A stretch of DNA of 36,175 nt from Sphingomonas bacterium (lineage in GTDB: Bacteria; Pseudomonadota; Alphaproteobacteria; Sphingomonadales; Sphingomonadaceae): the NCBI RefSeq assembly GCF_028292965.1, contig NZ_JAQGLG010000038.1, positions 1 to 36,175 on the forward strand, given 5' to 3'. Under the pieces are notes generated by a model. It saw nothing but the letters and a program-made list of their open reading frames with translations, ran no database searches and was not told the origin of the DNA. A program made the position numbers and the translations under genes. Shown one piece after another: positions 22,377 to 29,106 of this stretch. Within the stretch, counting starts at the first letter, position 1. The number at the start of each line of letters is the position of its first letter.

Positions 22377-23492
22377 CTATTTCGGCCGCGGCTCCTTCAG
22401 CGACTGCCCCGCCTGACGAAGCCGCCCGGCGCGCTGGTTGCGCAGCGCCTCGCCCAAAGTCCGCGCGGCGTTGCGTACCTCGTCCTGCAGCGCCTCGTCG
22501 CGGTCGAGCTCGTCATGGCTGGTCGCATAGGGTTTCCAGTAACCGATATAACGATCGAGCTCGGCCTCCGCCCCGGCCGATTCCATGTGCATGAAGCGCA
22601 TCCAGTCACACAGCGAGCGACGGACATTCTCCGCGCCCTCGACGTCACCATGGACGATCACCGAGAACAGCCTTCCCTTGAGATGGCGCGGATAGGGCCA
22701 GCCCTTCAGCTCCTCGCGCTTGGCTGCGCGCGCGTTCTTGCCGTGCGTCAGCGAGGGGTCGGGGTTGCCGCCATCGGCGCAGACCAGCCGGTCCATCATC
22801 AGCTTGACCGGCGAGGACGGGCTGTACCAGTTGACCGGGGTGACGATCATCACGCCATGCGCCTCGACCCATAAAGGGTAGATGTCGTTCATCATGTCGT
22901 GCGTCTGGCCGAGCGAATAGTTCGGGTAGCAGGAGCACGGCCAGTGGCACAGCGCCGCCGCGGTCGAGAAGCATGCCTTGCATGGGTGGATGTGCCGGCC
23001 ATATTCCGAGGCGATATGGCTGAGGTCGAGAAACGCGACCGTCGCGCCTTCGCCCTCGAGGATCTCGCGCGCCAGCTGGCACAGCCGCCAGCTCTTCGAC
23101 AACTCGCCGGGGCAGGTATGTTCGGAGCGTGAGGAACCGTTGATCAGCAGGACGCGCAACGGGCCGTCGCCGTCGTCGTGACGCGCCTGCGCAGCCTCGA
23201 TCGCCCCCTTGGCCGTGATCCAGTCCAGCGCCAGCTCGTACTCGGGGTCGGCATAGCCCGGCCCGGCCCTGCGCGTCCGCGGGCTCTTGCGTTCATGGAG
23301 ATAGGCGTCCCAGGCGGCATCGCTGATGCGGTCGAGCTCGGTCTGTAGCGGCGCATAGGCCGGGTCGGCGAACTGGCTGCGAAAGCGCTTGCGAAACTCC
23401 GCCTCGTCGAGCCGGGGCGAGGCAGATCCGGTGCGCGGCGCCGGCGTGGTGAGCACCGCGGCGGCGCTGTCGATGATCTGCTTAACGCGCAT
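22377..23492 (-). CDS. Flavodoxin-fold NAD(P)H-dependent oxidoreductase, cysteine-rich
   Basis: A 371-residue protein. The first 110 residues are helical and unrecognised (EFRKRFRSQFADPAYAPLQTELDRISDAAW). Then comes an NADPH-dependent FMN reductase-type flavodoxin fold: VLLINGSSRSEHTCPGELSKS (FMN phosphate loop, 114-134), VMIVTPVNWYSPSSPVKLMMDRL (214-236) and FSVIVHGDVEGAE. Between them lies a cysteine cluster, C171-x2-C174-x7-C182-x3-C186-x-C188, suggestive of an iron-sulfur site or redox thiols, as in iron-sulfur flavoproteins. The ATG at 23492 lacks its own SD; the good AGGAG upstream serves a tiny overlapping ORF (23482-23508). It converges with the HSL hydrolase gene. The substrate is unknown. 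Confidence 0.82.
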   Translation of the reverse strand: MRVKQIIDSAAAVLTTPAPRTGSASPRLDEAEFRKRFRSQFADPAYAPLQTELDRISDAAWDAYLHERKSPRTRRAGPGYADPEYELALDWITAKGAIEAAQARHDDGDGPLRVLLINGSSRSEHTCPGELSKSWRLCQLAREILEGEGATVAFLDLSHIASEYGRHIHPCKACFSTAAALCHWPCSCYPNYSLGQTHDMMNDIYPLWVEAHGVMIVTPVNWYSPSSPVKLMMDRLVCADGGNPDPSLTHGKNARAAKREELKGWPYPRHLKGRLFSVIVHGDVEGAENVRRSLCDWMRFMHMESAGAEAELDRYIGYWKPYATSHDELDRDEALQDEVRNAARTLGEALRNQRAGRLRQAGQSLKEPRPK

Positions 23493-23508
23493 TGCGGGGG
23501 TGCGGCAT
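23482..23508 (-). CDS. Overlapping 8-codon leader ORF (uORF)
   Basis: ATG at 23508 with AGGAG (23519-23515) exactly 6 bases before it encodes MPHPRNAR and stops at 23482, 8 bases inside the oxidoreductase gene. The main ATG (23492) has no SD of its own, so ribosomes would initiate on the leader and re-initiate at the overlapping start. It may be real translational coupling, or the sign of a misplaced start. No similar leader is known to me. Confidence 0.35.
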   Translation of the reverse strand: MPHPRNAR

Positions 23509-23817
23509 GTTGTTCTCCTGTGGGAGAAACTCGGTACGGCGAACTTGGGTCCTTCCGGTATTTCGGGGACATAATACTAATTAGCGTCGGTGCGCGGACG
23601 GTCAGACCGAGCTAATTAGTATTATGTCCCCGAAATAGAATAGGGCGGGCTGATCGCGAGCGGGCGTCAACTGGCCGGCTGGCATGCCGGTGACAGCGCC
23701 TGTCCCGTTGGGCATTTCGAGTAGGCGGCTTCCGATAAGGTTGGTCGCGACATTGCCCCGTCTCCCCATCCGCGCCACAACTCTTTCCAACGAAGCCGAA
23801 AACAGGAGAGACCCGGC
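23509..23817. other. Divergent intergenic region with a palindromic element
   Basis: About 310 bp between the oxidoreductase and amidase starts. It holds the type C inverted repeat (23559-23637) and must contain promoters for both genes. No convincing -35/-10 pair was identified. ACAGGAGAG at about 23802-23810 is the SD of the amidase. Confidence 0.5.
23559..23637. repeat. Long perfect inverted repeat, type C, copy 2
   Basis: The arms at 23559-23585 and 23611-23637 are perfect 27-base inverted copies around a 25-base spacer whose own ends (TCGGT and ACCGA) pair too. The core GGGGACATAATACTAATTAG is identical to that at 13377-13469, while the spacers differ. Here it sits between divergent genes, so it is not simply a terminator. 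Confidence 0.85.
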
Positions 23818-25218
23818 ATGGCCGTGGACGAGAGCGCGAACTGGGATGCCACCGAAACCGCCGTGCGGATCCGCAGCGGCGCGGTGTCGGCGCTGGAGAT
23901 GGTCGATGCGGCGATCGCGCGGGCCGAGGCGCTGAACCCGCAGCTCAATTTCCTCGTGGTCGACGATTTCGAACGGGCGCGCGCGCGGGCCAAGGGGCCG
24001 CTTGGCGACGGGCCGTTTGCGGGCGTGCCCTATCTGATCAAGGATCTCGACGACATGGCCGGGCTTGCGACGCGCTCGGGCTCGCGCTCGACCGCCGATC
24101 TCGGCCCGGCGACGCGGCAGTCGCCGCTGATTGCCGGCATGCTCGCCGCCGGGCTCAACCCGATCGGCAAGAGCTCGACCCCCGAACATGGCTTCCTGCC
24201 GACCACCGAGCCGCTCGCCTTCGGGCCGACGCGCAACCCGTGGGATCCGACGCGATCCTCGGGCGGGTCGTCGGGCGGGGCGGGCGCGGCGACGGCGGCG
24301 CATGTCGTGCCGTTCGCCCATGCCAGCGATGGCGGCGGGTCGATCCGTATCCCGGCATCGTGTTGCGGCCTGTTCGGCCTGAAGGTGTCGCGCGGGCGCA
24401 CGCTGGCGACCGATCCCGGGCATTTCCCGATTTCCTTGAGCGTACAGCTCTGCGTCTCGCGCAGCGTGCGCGACAGCGCCGGCCTGTTCGCCGCGGTCGA
24501 GGGGACGGGGGCGGGGCTGCCGCCGGTCGGGATGATCGTCGCGCCCTCTGACAGGCGGTTGCGCATCGGGCTGGTGATCGACAGCGTGACCGGCCGCAAG
24601 CCCGACCCCGAAGTCGCGGCGGCGACCGAGGAGATGGCGGCGTTGCTCGAGGATCTCGGCCACAAGGTCGAGCCGACGGCCTGGCCGGCCGAACTGGTCG
24701 GCATGGCCGATCCGTTCCTGCTGACCTGGTCGAAGGGCGCGGCGAACATCCTCGCCGAGGCCGCGACGCGGCTCGGCCATGTGCCCGGGCCGGATGAGGT
24801 GGAGCCGTTCAGCCTTGCCATGGCGGGCATCGTCGCCATGGCGCCGGCCGGGGCGGTCGAGCAGGCGGTGGCCTATCTCAACACGCTGGGCGGCCCTTAT
24901 GCCGCCTGGCTGTCACGCTATGACGTGATCCTGTCGCCGGTGCTGTCGACGGCGCCGATCCCGCTCGGCTGGCTGGCGCCCGATCTGCCGGTCGAGACCA
25001 TGGCCGAGCGGCTGCCGGCCTATGTCGGCTATACCACGCCGGCCAATGTCGTCGGCGCCCCGGCGATGAGCGTGCCGGGGGCATGGAGCGCCGGCGGGCT
25101 GCCGATCGGGGCGCAGTTCCAGGCCGCGGTCGGGGACGAGGCGACGTTGCTCGCGCTGGCCTATGAGATCGAGGCGGTGCGGCCGTGGACGGGAAGGCGG
25201 CCGGGGATTTGTGCGTGA
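23818..25218 (+). CDS. Amidase signature family hydrolase (NylA-like)
   Basis: A 466-residue amidase with the Ser-cisSer-Lys triad: Lys75 (YLIKDLDD), cis-Ser151 in SSGGSSGGAGA and nucleophile Ser175 in DGGGSIRIPASCCG. Overall organisation (FAGVPYLIKDLDDMAGLATRSGSR; SSTPEHGFLPTTEP) is closest to the 6-aminohexanoate-cyclic-dimer hydrolase-like branch, but many sphingomonad members are annotated only as amidases. It hydrolyses an amide or ester, probably cytoplasmic, with no signal peptide. The start has a strong ACAGGAGAG SD. The downstream unknown gene overlaps its end. The physiological substrate is not inferable from the context. Confidence 0.9.
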   Translation: MAVDESANWDATETAVRIRSGAVSALEMVDAAIARAEALNPQLNFLVVDDFERARARAKGPLGDGPFAGVPYLIKDLDDMAGLATRSGSRSTADLGPATRQSPLIAGMLAAGLNPIGKSSTPEHGFLPTTEPLAFGPTRNPWDPTRSSGGSSGGAGAATAAHVVPFAHASDGGGSIRIPASCCGLFGLKVSRGRTLATDPGHFPISLSVQLCVSRSVRDSAGLFAAVEGTGAGLPPVGMIVAPSDRRLRIGLVIDSVTGRKPDPEVAAATEEMAALLEDLGHKVEPTAWPAELVGMADPFLLTWSKGAANILAEAATRLGHVPGPDEVEPFSLAMAGIVAMAPAGAVEQAVAYLNTLGGPYAAWLSRYDVILSPVLSTAPIPLGWLAPDLPVETMAERLPAYVGYTTPANVVGAPAMSVPGAWSAGGLPIGAQFQAAVGDEATLLALAYEIEAVRPWTGRRPGICA

Positions 25219-25708
25219 CGCGCGGTGCAGCGCTGGCGGCGTTGCTCGTCATCGTCCGTCGGGCGGTGTCGCGGCGCCGCTCGATCCGGCCGGCCGACAT
25301 TTCTGTCTCGCGCTCGATGGTCTCGTGCGCGAGGCGCGCCGATCCGGCGAGGTGCAGAATATCGGTATCTTTGCTGGGCACCCGACCAATCCAGATGGCG
25401 ATTGGGAATTCGCCTGTAGCGAGAAGCATGGTGTGGCGGCGCAAGCCGCCTTCTGCGCGGCCGCGATGGATGCCGTCGGCTTCGAGTTCAAGCATCGCTT
25501 CCCGTGGCTCGTCGACGCCTGTCTGCGCGAGGCCCATGTCACGCCGATCGAAGATATCGCCGACGGCGCCGGTTTCGACGTCGAAAAGCGCATCGAGCAC
25601 CTGTCGGCGGATTGGCGCGGCGTACATGTCGAGGTCCGCTACACACCGGAGGGTGGCGTGAGGAACAATTATTGGGGCAATTACGACCTGATCGTCTCGC
25701 CGCGTTGA
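25211..25708 (+). CDS. Hypothetical protein overlapping the amidase end
   Basis: A 165-residue protein from GTG 25211, overlapping the amidase stop by 8 bases. From about residue 35 on (HFCLALDGLVREARRSGEVQNIGIFAGHPTNPDGDWEF) codon bias is strongly like that of real genes, and the C-terminal half (VEVRYTPEGGVRNNYWGNYDLIVSP) looks structured. The first 30 residues are arginine-rich with worse bias, so the true start is uncertain, or the gene is a 5'-damaged fragment. No domain is recognised and no export signal seen. Confidence 0.55.
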   Translation: MRDARCSAGGVARHRPSGGVAAPLDPAGRHFCLALDGLVREARRSGEVQNIGIFAGHPTNPDGDWEFACSEKHGVAAQAAFCAAAMDAVGFEFKHRFPWLVDACLREAHVTPIEDIADGAGFDVEKRIEHLSADWRGVHVEVRYTPEGGVRNNYWGNYDLIVSPR

Positions 25709-25744
25709 TACGTCGGCGCTAGCACAGCAAGGTAACCGCCACTC

Positions 25745-25908
25745 CTTCCCCGGCGAAGAGTGCCGGGTTGAGCACGCCCCGCATGCTCAAGGATCGTCCG
25801 GGGGACGATCCGACCCAGCGCTGGGCCCAGTCGGGGACGATTGGTAATGGAACGCAGCGCCAAATAACCGCAACCTCTCCAACTGGGCCCCGGCCTTCGC
25901 CGGGGAAG
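25745..25908. repeat. Palindromic repeat (type D) between convergent genes, with terminator-like hairpin
   Basis: CTTCCCCGGCGAAG (25745-25758) and CTTCGCCGGGGAAG (25895-25908) are perfect 14-base inverted arms. Inside, GGATCGTCC (25791-25799) and GGACGATCC (25803-25811) form a perfect 9-bp stem with a GGG loop. It lies between the convergent unknown gene and the glycosyltransferase gene, so it may terminate both. No T-run follows the stem. Confidence 0.7.
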
Positions 25909-25932
25909 CAGGAAGGGGGTGGTGGCTTGATC

Positions 25933-27117
25933 CTACGCCGCGACCAGCAGCCGTTCCGCCGGCACCAGCGCCTCATAGCGCGCGAACAACGCCGCGAAAT
26001 GCTGGTCCATCGTGCGCACATCGGCGGCGGCGATGGCGCGGTGGCGTTGCAGCTCGACGCCGCGATCGGCGAAGATCCGGATCGCGTTGGCCAGCGCGCG
26101 CTCGTCGCCCGATTTATAGGCCAGGCCCGCACCCTGCAGGCGCTGGTCGTGCGCGCCGCCGCGATCGGGCACGATCAGCGGCAGGCCGCTGGCGCGCGCC
26201 TCGCTTGCCACCATGCAGAAGGTCTCAGCCTCACAGCCATGGACGAGGGCGTCGCCGCTCGCCAGCACCGCGGCGAGCTCGGCGCGGTCGCTCAACGGGC
26301 CACCGATCGCGACATGGCCCGGGCGGGCGGCGATCTTTTCCAGCTTGGCGCGCATACGGTCGCTGCCATTGCCGATCAGCATCAGGCCGATGTTGCGACC
26401 CCGGCTGGCCTCGGCCGCGGCGCGCACCACCATCGGCCAGCGCTTCTCGGCGGCAAAGCGGCCGACGCCGAGCAGCAGCGTGGCGTCCTCGCCGAGACCA
26501 CAGCGCGCCAGCATCTCGCGGCGCAGTTCGGCCGAGCGCAGAGCGGGCGAGAAGATGCCCGGCTCGACGCCCATCGGGATGGTCGCGACCTTGTTCAGCC
26601 CGCCCGTCGTCAGGCGATCGGACAGGCCGCCGCTCGCGCTGACGACCACATCGAAGCTCTGGTCGAGCGCGCGCAGATGGCGCCAGAAACGGTCGAAGCC
26701 CTTGTCGATCGTCGCCACGCTGGCGACGCGGCCGAACCAGCGATAGGCATAGGCGGCGAGCGGATCGCAGTGCATCACCAGCGCGCGCGGCGCCGCGCCC
26801 TGCCAGCGGCCAACCATCGCGGCGCTCGACCAGGGTGAGCTCGCCTCGACCAGATCGGGCTGCAGTTCGTCGAGCGCGGCGTGCAGCCGGCGCTCGTCGT
26901 CGAACCAGCGATAATTGCGGTCGAGCGGGAATTTGGGGGCAGCGATCGTCACCAGGCGGCCGCCGCGGCCGATCTCGGTCACGCTGTCGGTCTCGCCGGG
27001 GGCGAGGATGATCATTTCATGGCCCAAAGCCGGTGCCGCGCGCAGCTTGCGCTCGACATAGGTTTTTACGCCGCCACCACGAGGGGCGTAAAAGGCACAG
27101 ACATCGACAATCCGCAA
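25933..27117 (-). CDS. Family 4 glycosyltransferase
   Basis: A 394-residue GT-B-fold enzyme that transfers a sugar from a nucleotide-sugar. The N-terminal acceptor half has the glycine-rich start MRIVDVCAFYAPRGGGVKTYVERKL; the C-terminal half has LLGVGRFAAEKRWPMVVRAA (about 227), IGNGSDR and the GT4 E-x7-E region HGCEAETFCMVASEARASGLPLIVPDRGG (about 312-340). The only start with the family N-terminus is TTG 27117, preceded by GGGGACG; the frame has no upstream ATG. It is solitary, so its glycan product (exopolysaccharide, LPS or glycolipid) cannot be placed. Confidence 0.88.
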   Translation of the reverse strand: MRIVDVCAFYAPRGGGVKTYVERKLRAAPALGHEMIILAPGETDSVTEIGRGGRLVTIAAPKFPLDRNYRWFDDERRLHAALDELQPDLVEASSPWSSAAMVGRWQGAAPRALVMHCDPLAAYAYRWFGRVASVATIDKGFDRFWRHLRALDQSFDVVVSASGGLSDRLTTGGLNKVATIPMGVEPGIFSPALRSAELRREMLARCGLGEDATLLLGVGRFAAEKRWPMVVRAAAEASRGRNIGLMLIGNGSDRMRAKLEKIAARPGHVAIGGPLSDRAELAAVLASGDALVHGCEAETFCMVASEARASGLPLIVPDRGGAHDQRLQGAGLAYKSGDERALANAIRIFADRGVELQRHRAIAAADVRTMDQHFAALFARYEALVPAERLLVAA

Positions 27118-27440
27118 AATACGTCCCCAGATAAGCGGCGCCCCCCGGCCCGCTTTTCGGTCCTGTCATTGATTAGACGCCGCAGCGCAGCGAAACCGCA
27201 GTTGTCCCTGGCGAGAAAAAATGCTCGCGCGATGCTCGATTCGCGGCCGAAATGAGGCGGCGCTTGTGATGGTGCCTTCGCTGGTGCAATCCCCGTCCGC
27301 GATGCCCTCGACGCTCACGCCATTCGTTCGGTTCAGTTCTCCTGCGAAAGCAGGAGCCCAGGGTTCCGGGCGTTGCGTCTGTGGTCCTGGGCTCCTGCTT
27401 TCGCAGGGGCGCAATTGTTCAGCCGGTTCGTCCTGAAGCG
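27118..27440. other. Divergent intergenic region with a perfect 22-bp inverted repeat
   Basis: About 320 bp between the glycosyltransferase and the sigma-factor gene. It contains the type E inverted repeat: 22-base arms starting CCTGCGAAAGCAGGAGCC at 27341-27362 and repeated inverted at 27386-27407. The repeat ends about 33 bp before the sigma-factor ATG, so it may sit in its 5' leader. No clear promoter was identified. Confidence 0.65.
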
Positions 27441-27986
27441 ATGGATACCCCCGTCTCAGCCCCGCCCGGCGGCCTGCTTGCCACCTATGACGCGCACCGC
27501 GCAGCGTTGCGCCGGTTCCTCGTCGCGCGCTGCGGCGAGCCGACCGAGGCCGAGGATCTGATGCAGGAATTGTGGCTTGTCGCCCATCACGGGGCGGGCG
27601 GGCCGGTGGCTGCGCCGCGCGCCTATCTGTTCAGAACCGCGAACAATCTCGTGCTGGCGCGGCGCCGCGCGGCAATGCGCGGCGCGGCGCGCGAGCGGGC
27701 ATGGATCGACCTGCGCCATGGCGCCGTGGCCGAGCCCGAAGACGATGCGCCGACCGCCGACGCCGCGATGATCGAGCGCGAGGAGGCGGCGGCTTTGGCC
27801 TCGGCGATCGCCAATCTGCCGCCGGCCGCGGGACGCGCCTTCCGGCTGCACAAGTTCGACGGGCTGTCGCACGAACAGGTCGCGGCGGAACTCGGCATCA
27901 GCCGCTCGGGGGTGGAAAAACATATCGCACTGGCCATGACGCACCTGCGGCGCGCGCTGGCCTCCGATGCGGAGGAACTGCGGTGA
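27441..27986 (+). CDS. FecI-like RNA polymerase sigma factor (ECF)
   Basis: A 181-residue extracytoplasmic-function sigma factor. Region 2 is at about 12-75 (YDAHRAALRRFLVARCGEPTEAEDLMQELWLVAH, APRAYLFRTANNLVLARRRAA) and region 4 at about 120-172 (ALASAIANLPPAAGRAFRLHKFDGLSHEQVAAELGISRSGVEKHIALAMTHLRRAL). The ATG at 27441 begins the conserved product; the longer frame from 27381 is repeat-derived. It heads the operon sigma-FecR-TonB receptor, so it should be held by FecR and released when the receptor binds its substrate. Confidence 0.9.
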   Translation: MDTPVSAPPGGLLATYDAHRAALRRFLVARCGEPTEAEDLMQELWLVAHHGAGGPVAAPRAYLFRTANNLVLARRRAAMRGAARERAWIDLRHGAVAEPEDDAPTADAAMIEREEAAALASAIANLPPAAGRAFRLHKFDGLSHEQVAAELGISRSGVEKHIALAMTHLRRALASDAEELR

Positions 27987-28035
27987 TGCCGGGTCGGCGG
28001 CATCTATCATGGGAATCGACGAAACTCCCCCGCCA

Positions 28036-28121
28036 TGCCGGACTTGTTCCGGCATCCACCGCCCCGCAGACGCATCGGTCTTTGTTTGCGCGGCACCGTG
28101 GACCCCGGAACAAGTCCGGGG
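28036..28121. repeat. Palindromic repeat (type F) between the sigma factor and fecR genes
   Basis: TGCCGGA-CTTGT-TCCGGCA (28036-28054) and CCCCGGA-ACAAG-TCCGGGG (28103-28121) are each hairpins and are also inverted copies of each other through CCGGACTTGTTCCGG. It occupies most of the 199-bp gap between the two genes of the signalling operon and could attenuate or stabilise the transcript. Confidence 0.75.
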
Positions 28122-28185
28122 TGACGATAAAGGGAACTGGTCGGAAATCGGCGGCGCGCTGCGTTGGCCGACCGGGGTGTAGGGT

Positions 28186-29106
28186 ATGAACCAGGGCGAT
28201 CAGATGCGGGAGGCGGTGGCGTGGCACGCATTGCTGTCGCGCGCTGACGCCGATTGGGACGGCTTCACCGCCTGGCTCGAGGCCGACCCCGCCAATCAAC
28301 AGGCTTATGACACCGTCGCGCTTACCGATGCGCTCGTCGATGAACACCATGACACCCTGGCCGGCTTGCTCGCTGCGCCGGCCCGGTCGCCATGGTGGCG
28401 TCGACGCGGGGTGATCTCCGGCGCGCTGGGCGGGGCGATCGCCGCGTCGTTGACCGCCTTGCTCGTCGTGCCGGCGCTGCGCGGCCCCGAGACGCAGAGT
28501 TGGCGGACCGGAGCCGGCGAAAGCCGCACCATCGCCTTTGCCGATGGCGCTGAGGCGACGCTGGCGCCGGGCACGAAACTCGCCGCGACCGGCAGCATGC
28601 TGACGCTCGACGGCACCGCTTTCTTCGCCATTCGCCACGATCCGTCGCGACCGGTGACGATCACCGCGAACGGCGTGACGGTCAGCGATGTCGGCACGCG
28701 CTTCGACATGGCGGCGGACAAGGACGGCGTGCGCGTCGCGGTGGCCGAGGGCGAGGTCGCGGTGGCGCCCGCCGGGCAGGCGGCGATAGCGCTTGCCGCC
28801 GGGCACCGCGTGCTGGTCGCCGGCAGCCGGGTCGAGACCGGCCTCACGGCGGCGGGCGATGTCGCGCCGTGGCGCGGCGGGCGGCTGGTCTATGACCGCG
28901 TGCCATTGTCACTGGTCGCGGCCGATATCGCGCGCTACGCGGGCGGCCGGGTCACGGTCGATCCGGGCGATGCCGGTCGGCGCTTTTCCGGCGCGATGGC
29001 GATCGGCGACCGCGTGACGATGGCCAGGTCGCTGGCGGTGCTGATGGGGCTCGATGCCAAGGTCGATGGCGATAAGGTGGTGCTGGGCGGTAGCAGCGGG
29101 CGTTAG
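28186..29106 (+). CDS. FecR family anti-sigma factor / signal transducer
   Basis: A 306-residue bitopic inner-membrane protein that binds the sigma factor in the cytoplasm and the receptor's signalling domain in the periplasm. The cytoplasmic N-terminus (EAVAWHALLSRADADWDGFTAWLEADPANQQAYD, about 9-43) is the usual FecR N-domain. A membrane helix spans about 75-98. The periplasmic FecR domain (SRTIAFADGAEATLAPGTKLAA, VTVSDVGTRFDMA, VAVAEGEV; about 105-205) and a C-terminal DUF4974-like/STN-like module (about 223-300) follow. The gene's 3' end overlaps the start of the receptor gene by 53 bases. Confidence 0.9.
   Translation: MNQGDQMREAVAWHALLSRADADWDGFTAWLEADPANQQAYDTVALTDALVDEHHDTLAGLLAAPARSPWWRRRGVISGALGGAIAASLTALLVVPALRGPETQSWRTGAGESRTIAFADGAEATLAPGTKLAATGSMLTLDGTAFFAIRHDPSRPVTITANGVTVSDVGTRFDMAADKDGVRVAVAEGEVAVAPAGQAAIALAAGHRVLVAGSRVETGLTAAGDVAPWRGGRLVYDRVPLSLVAADIARYAGGRVTVDPGDAGRRFSGAMAIGDRVTMARSLAVLMGLDAKVDGDKVVLGGSSGR

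Noticed and set aside
13377..28121. CRISPR array or tRNA-like structure formed by the palindromes
   Set aside because: The repeats are inverted pairs scattered over kilobases, not direct repeats with regular spacers, and none folds as a tRNA cloverleaf.
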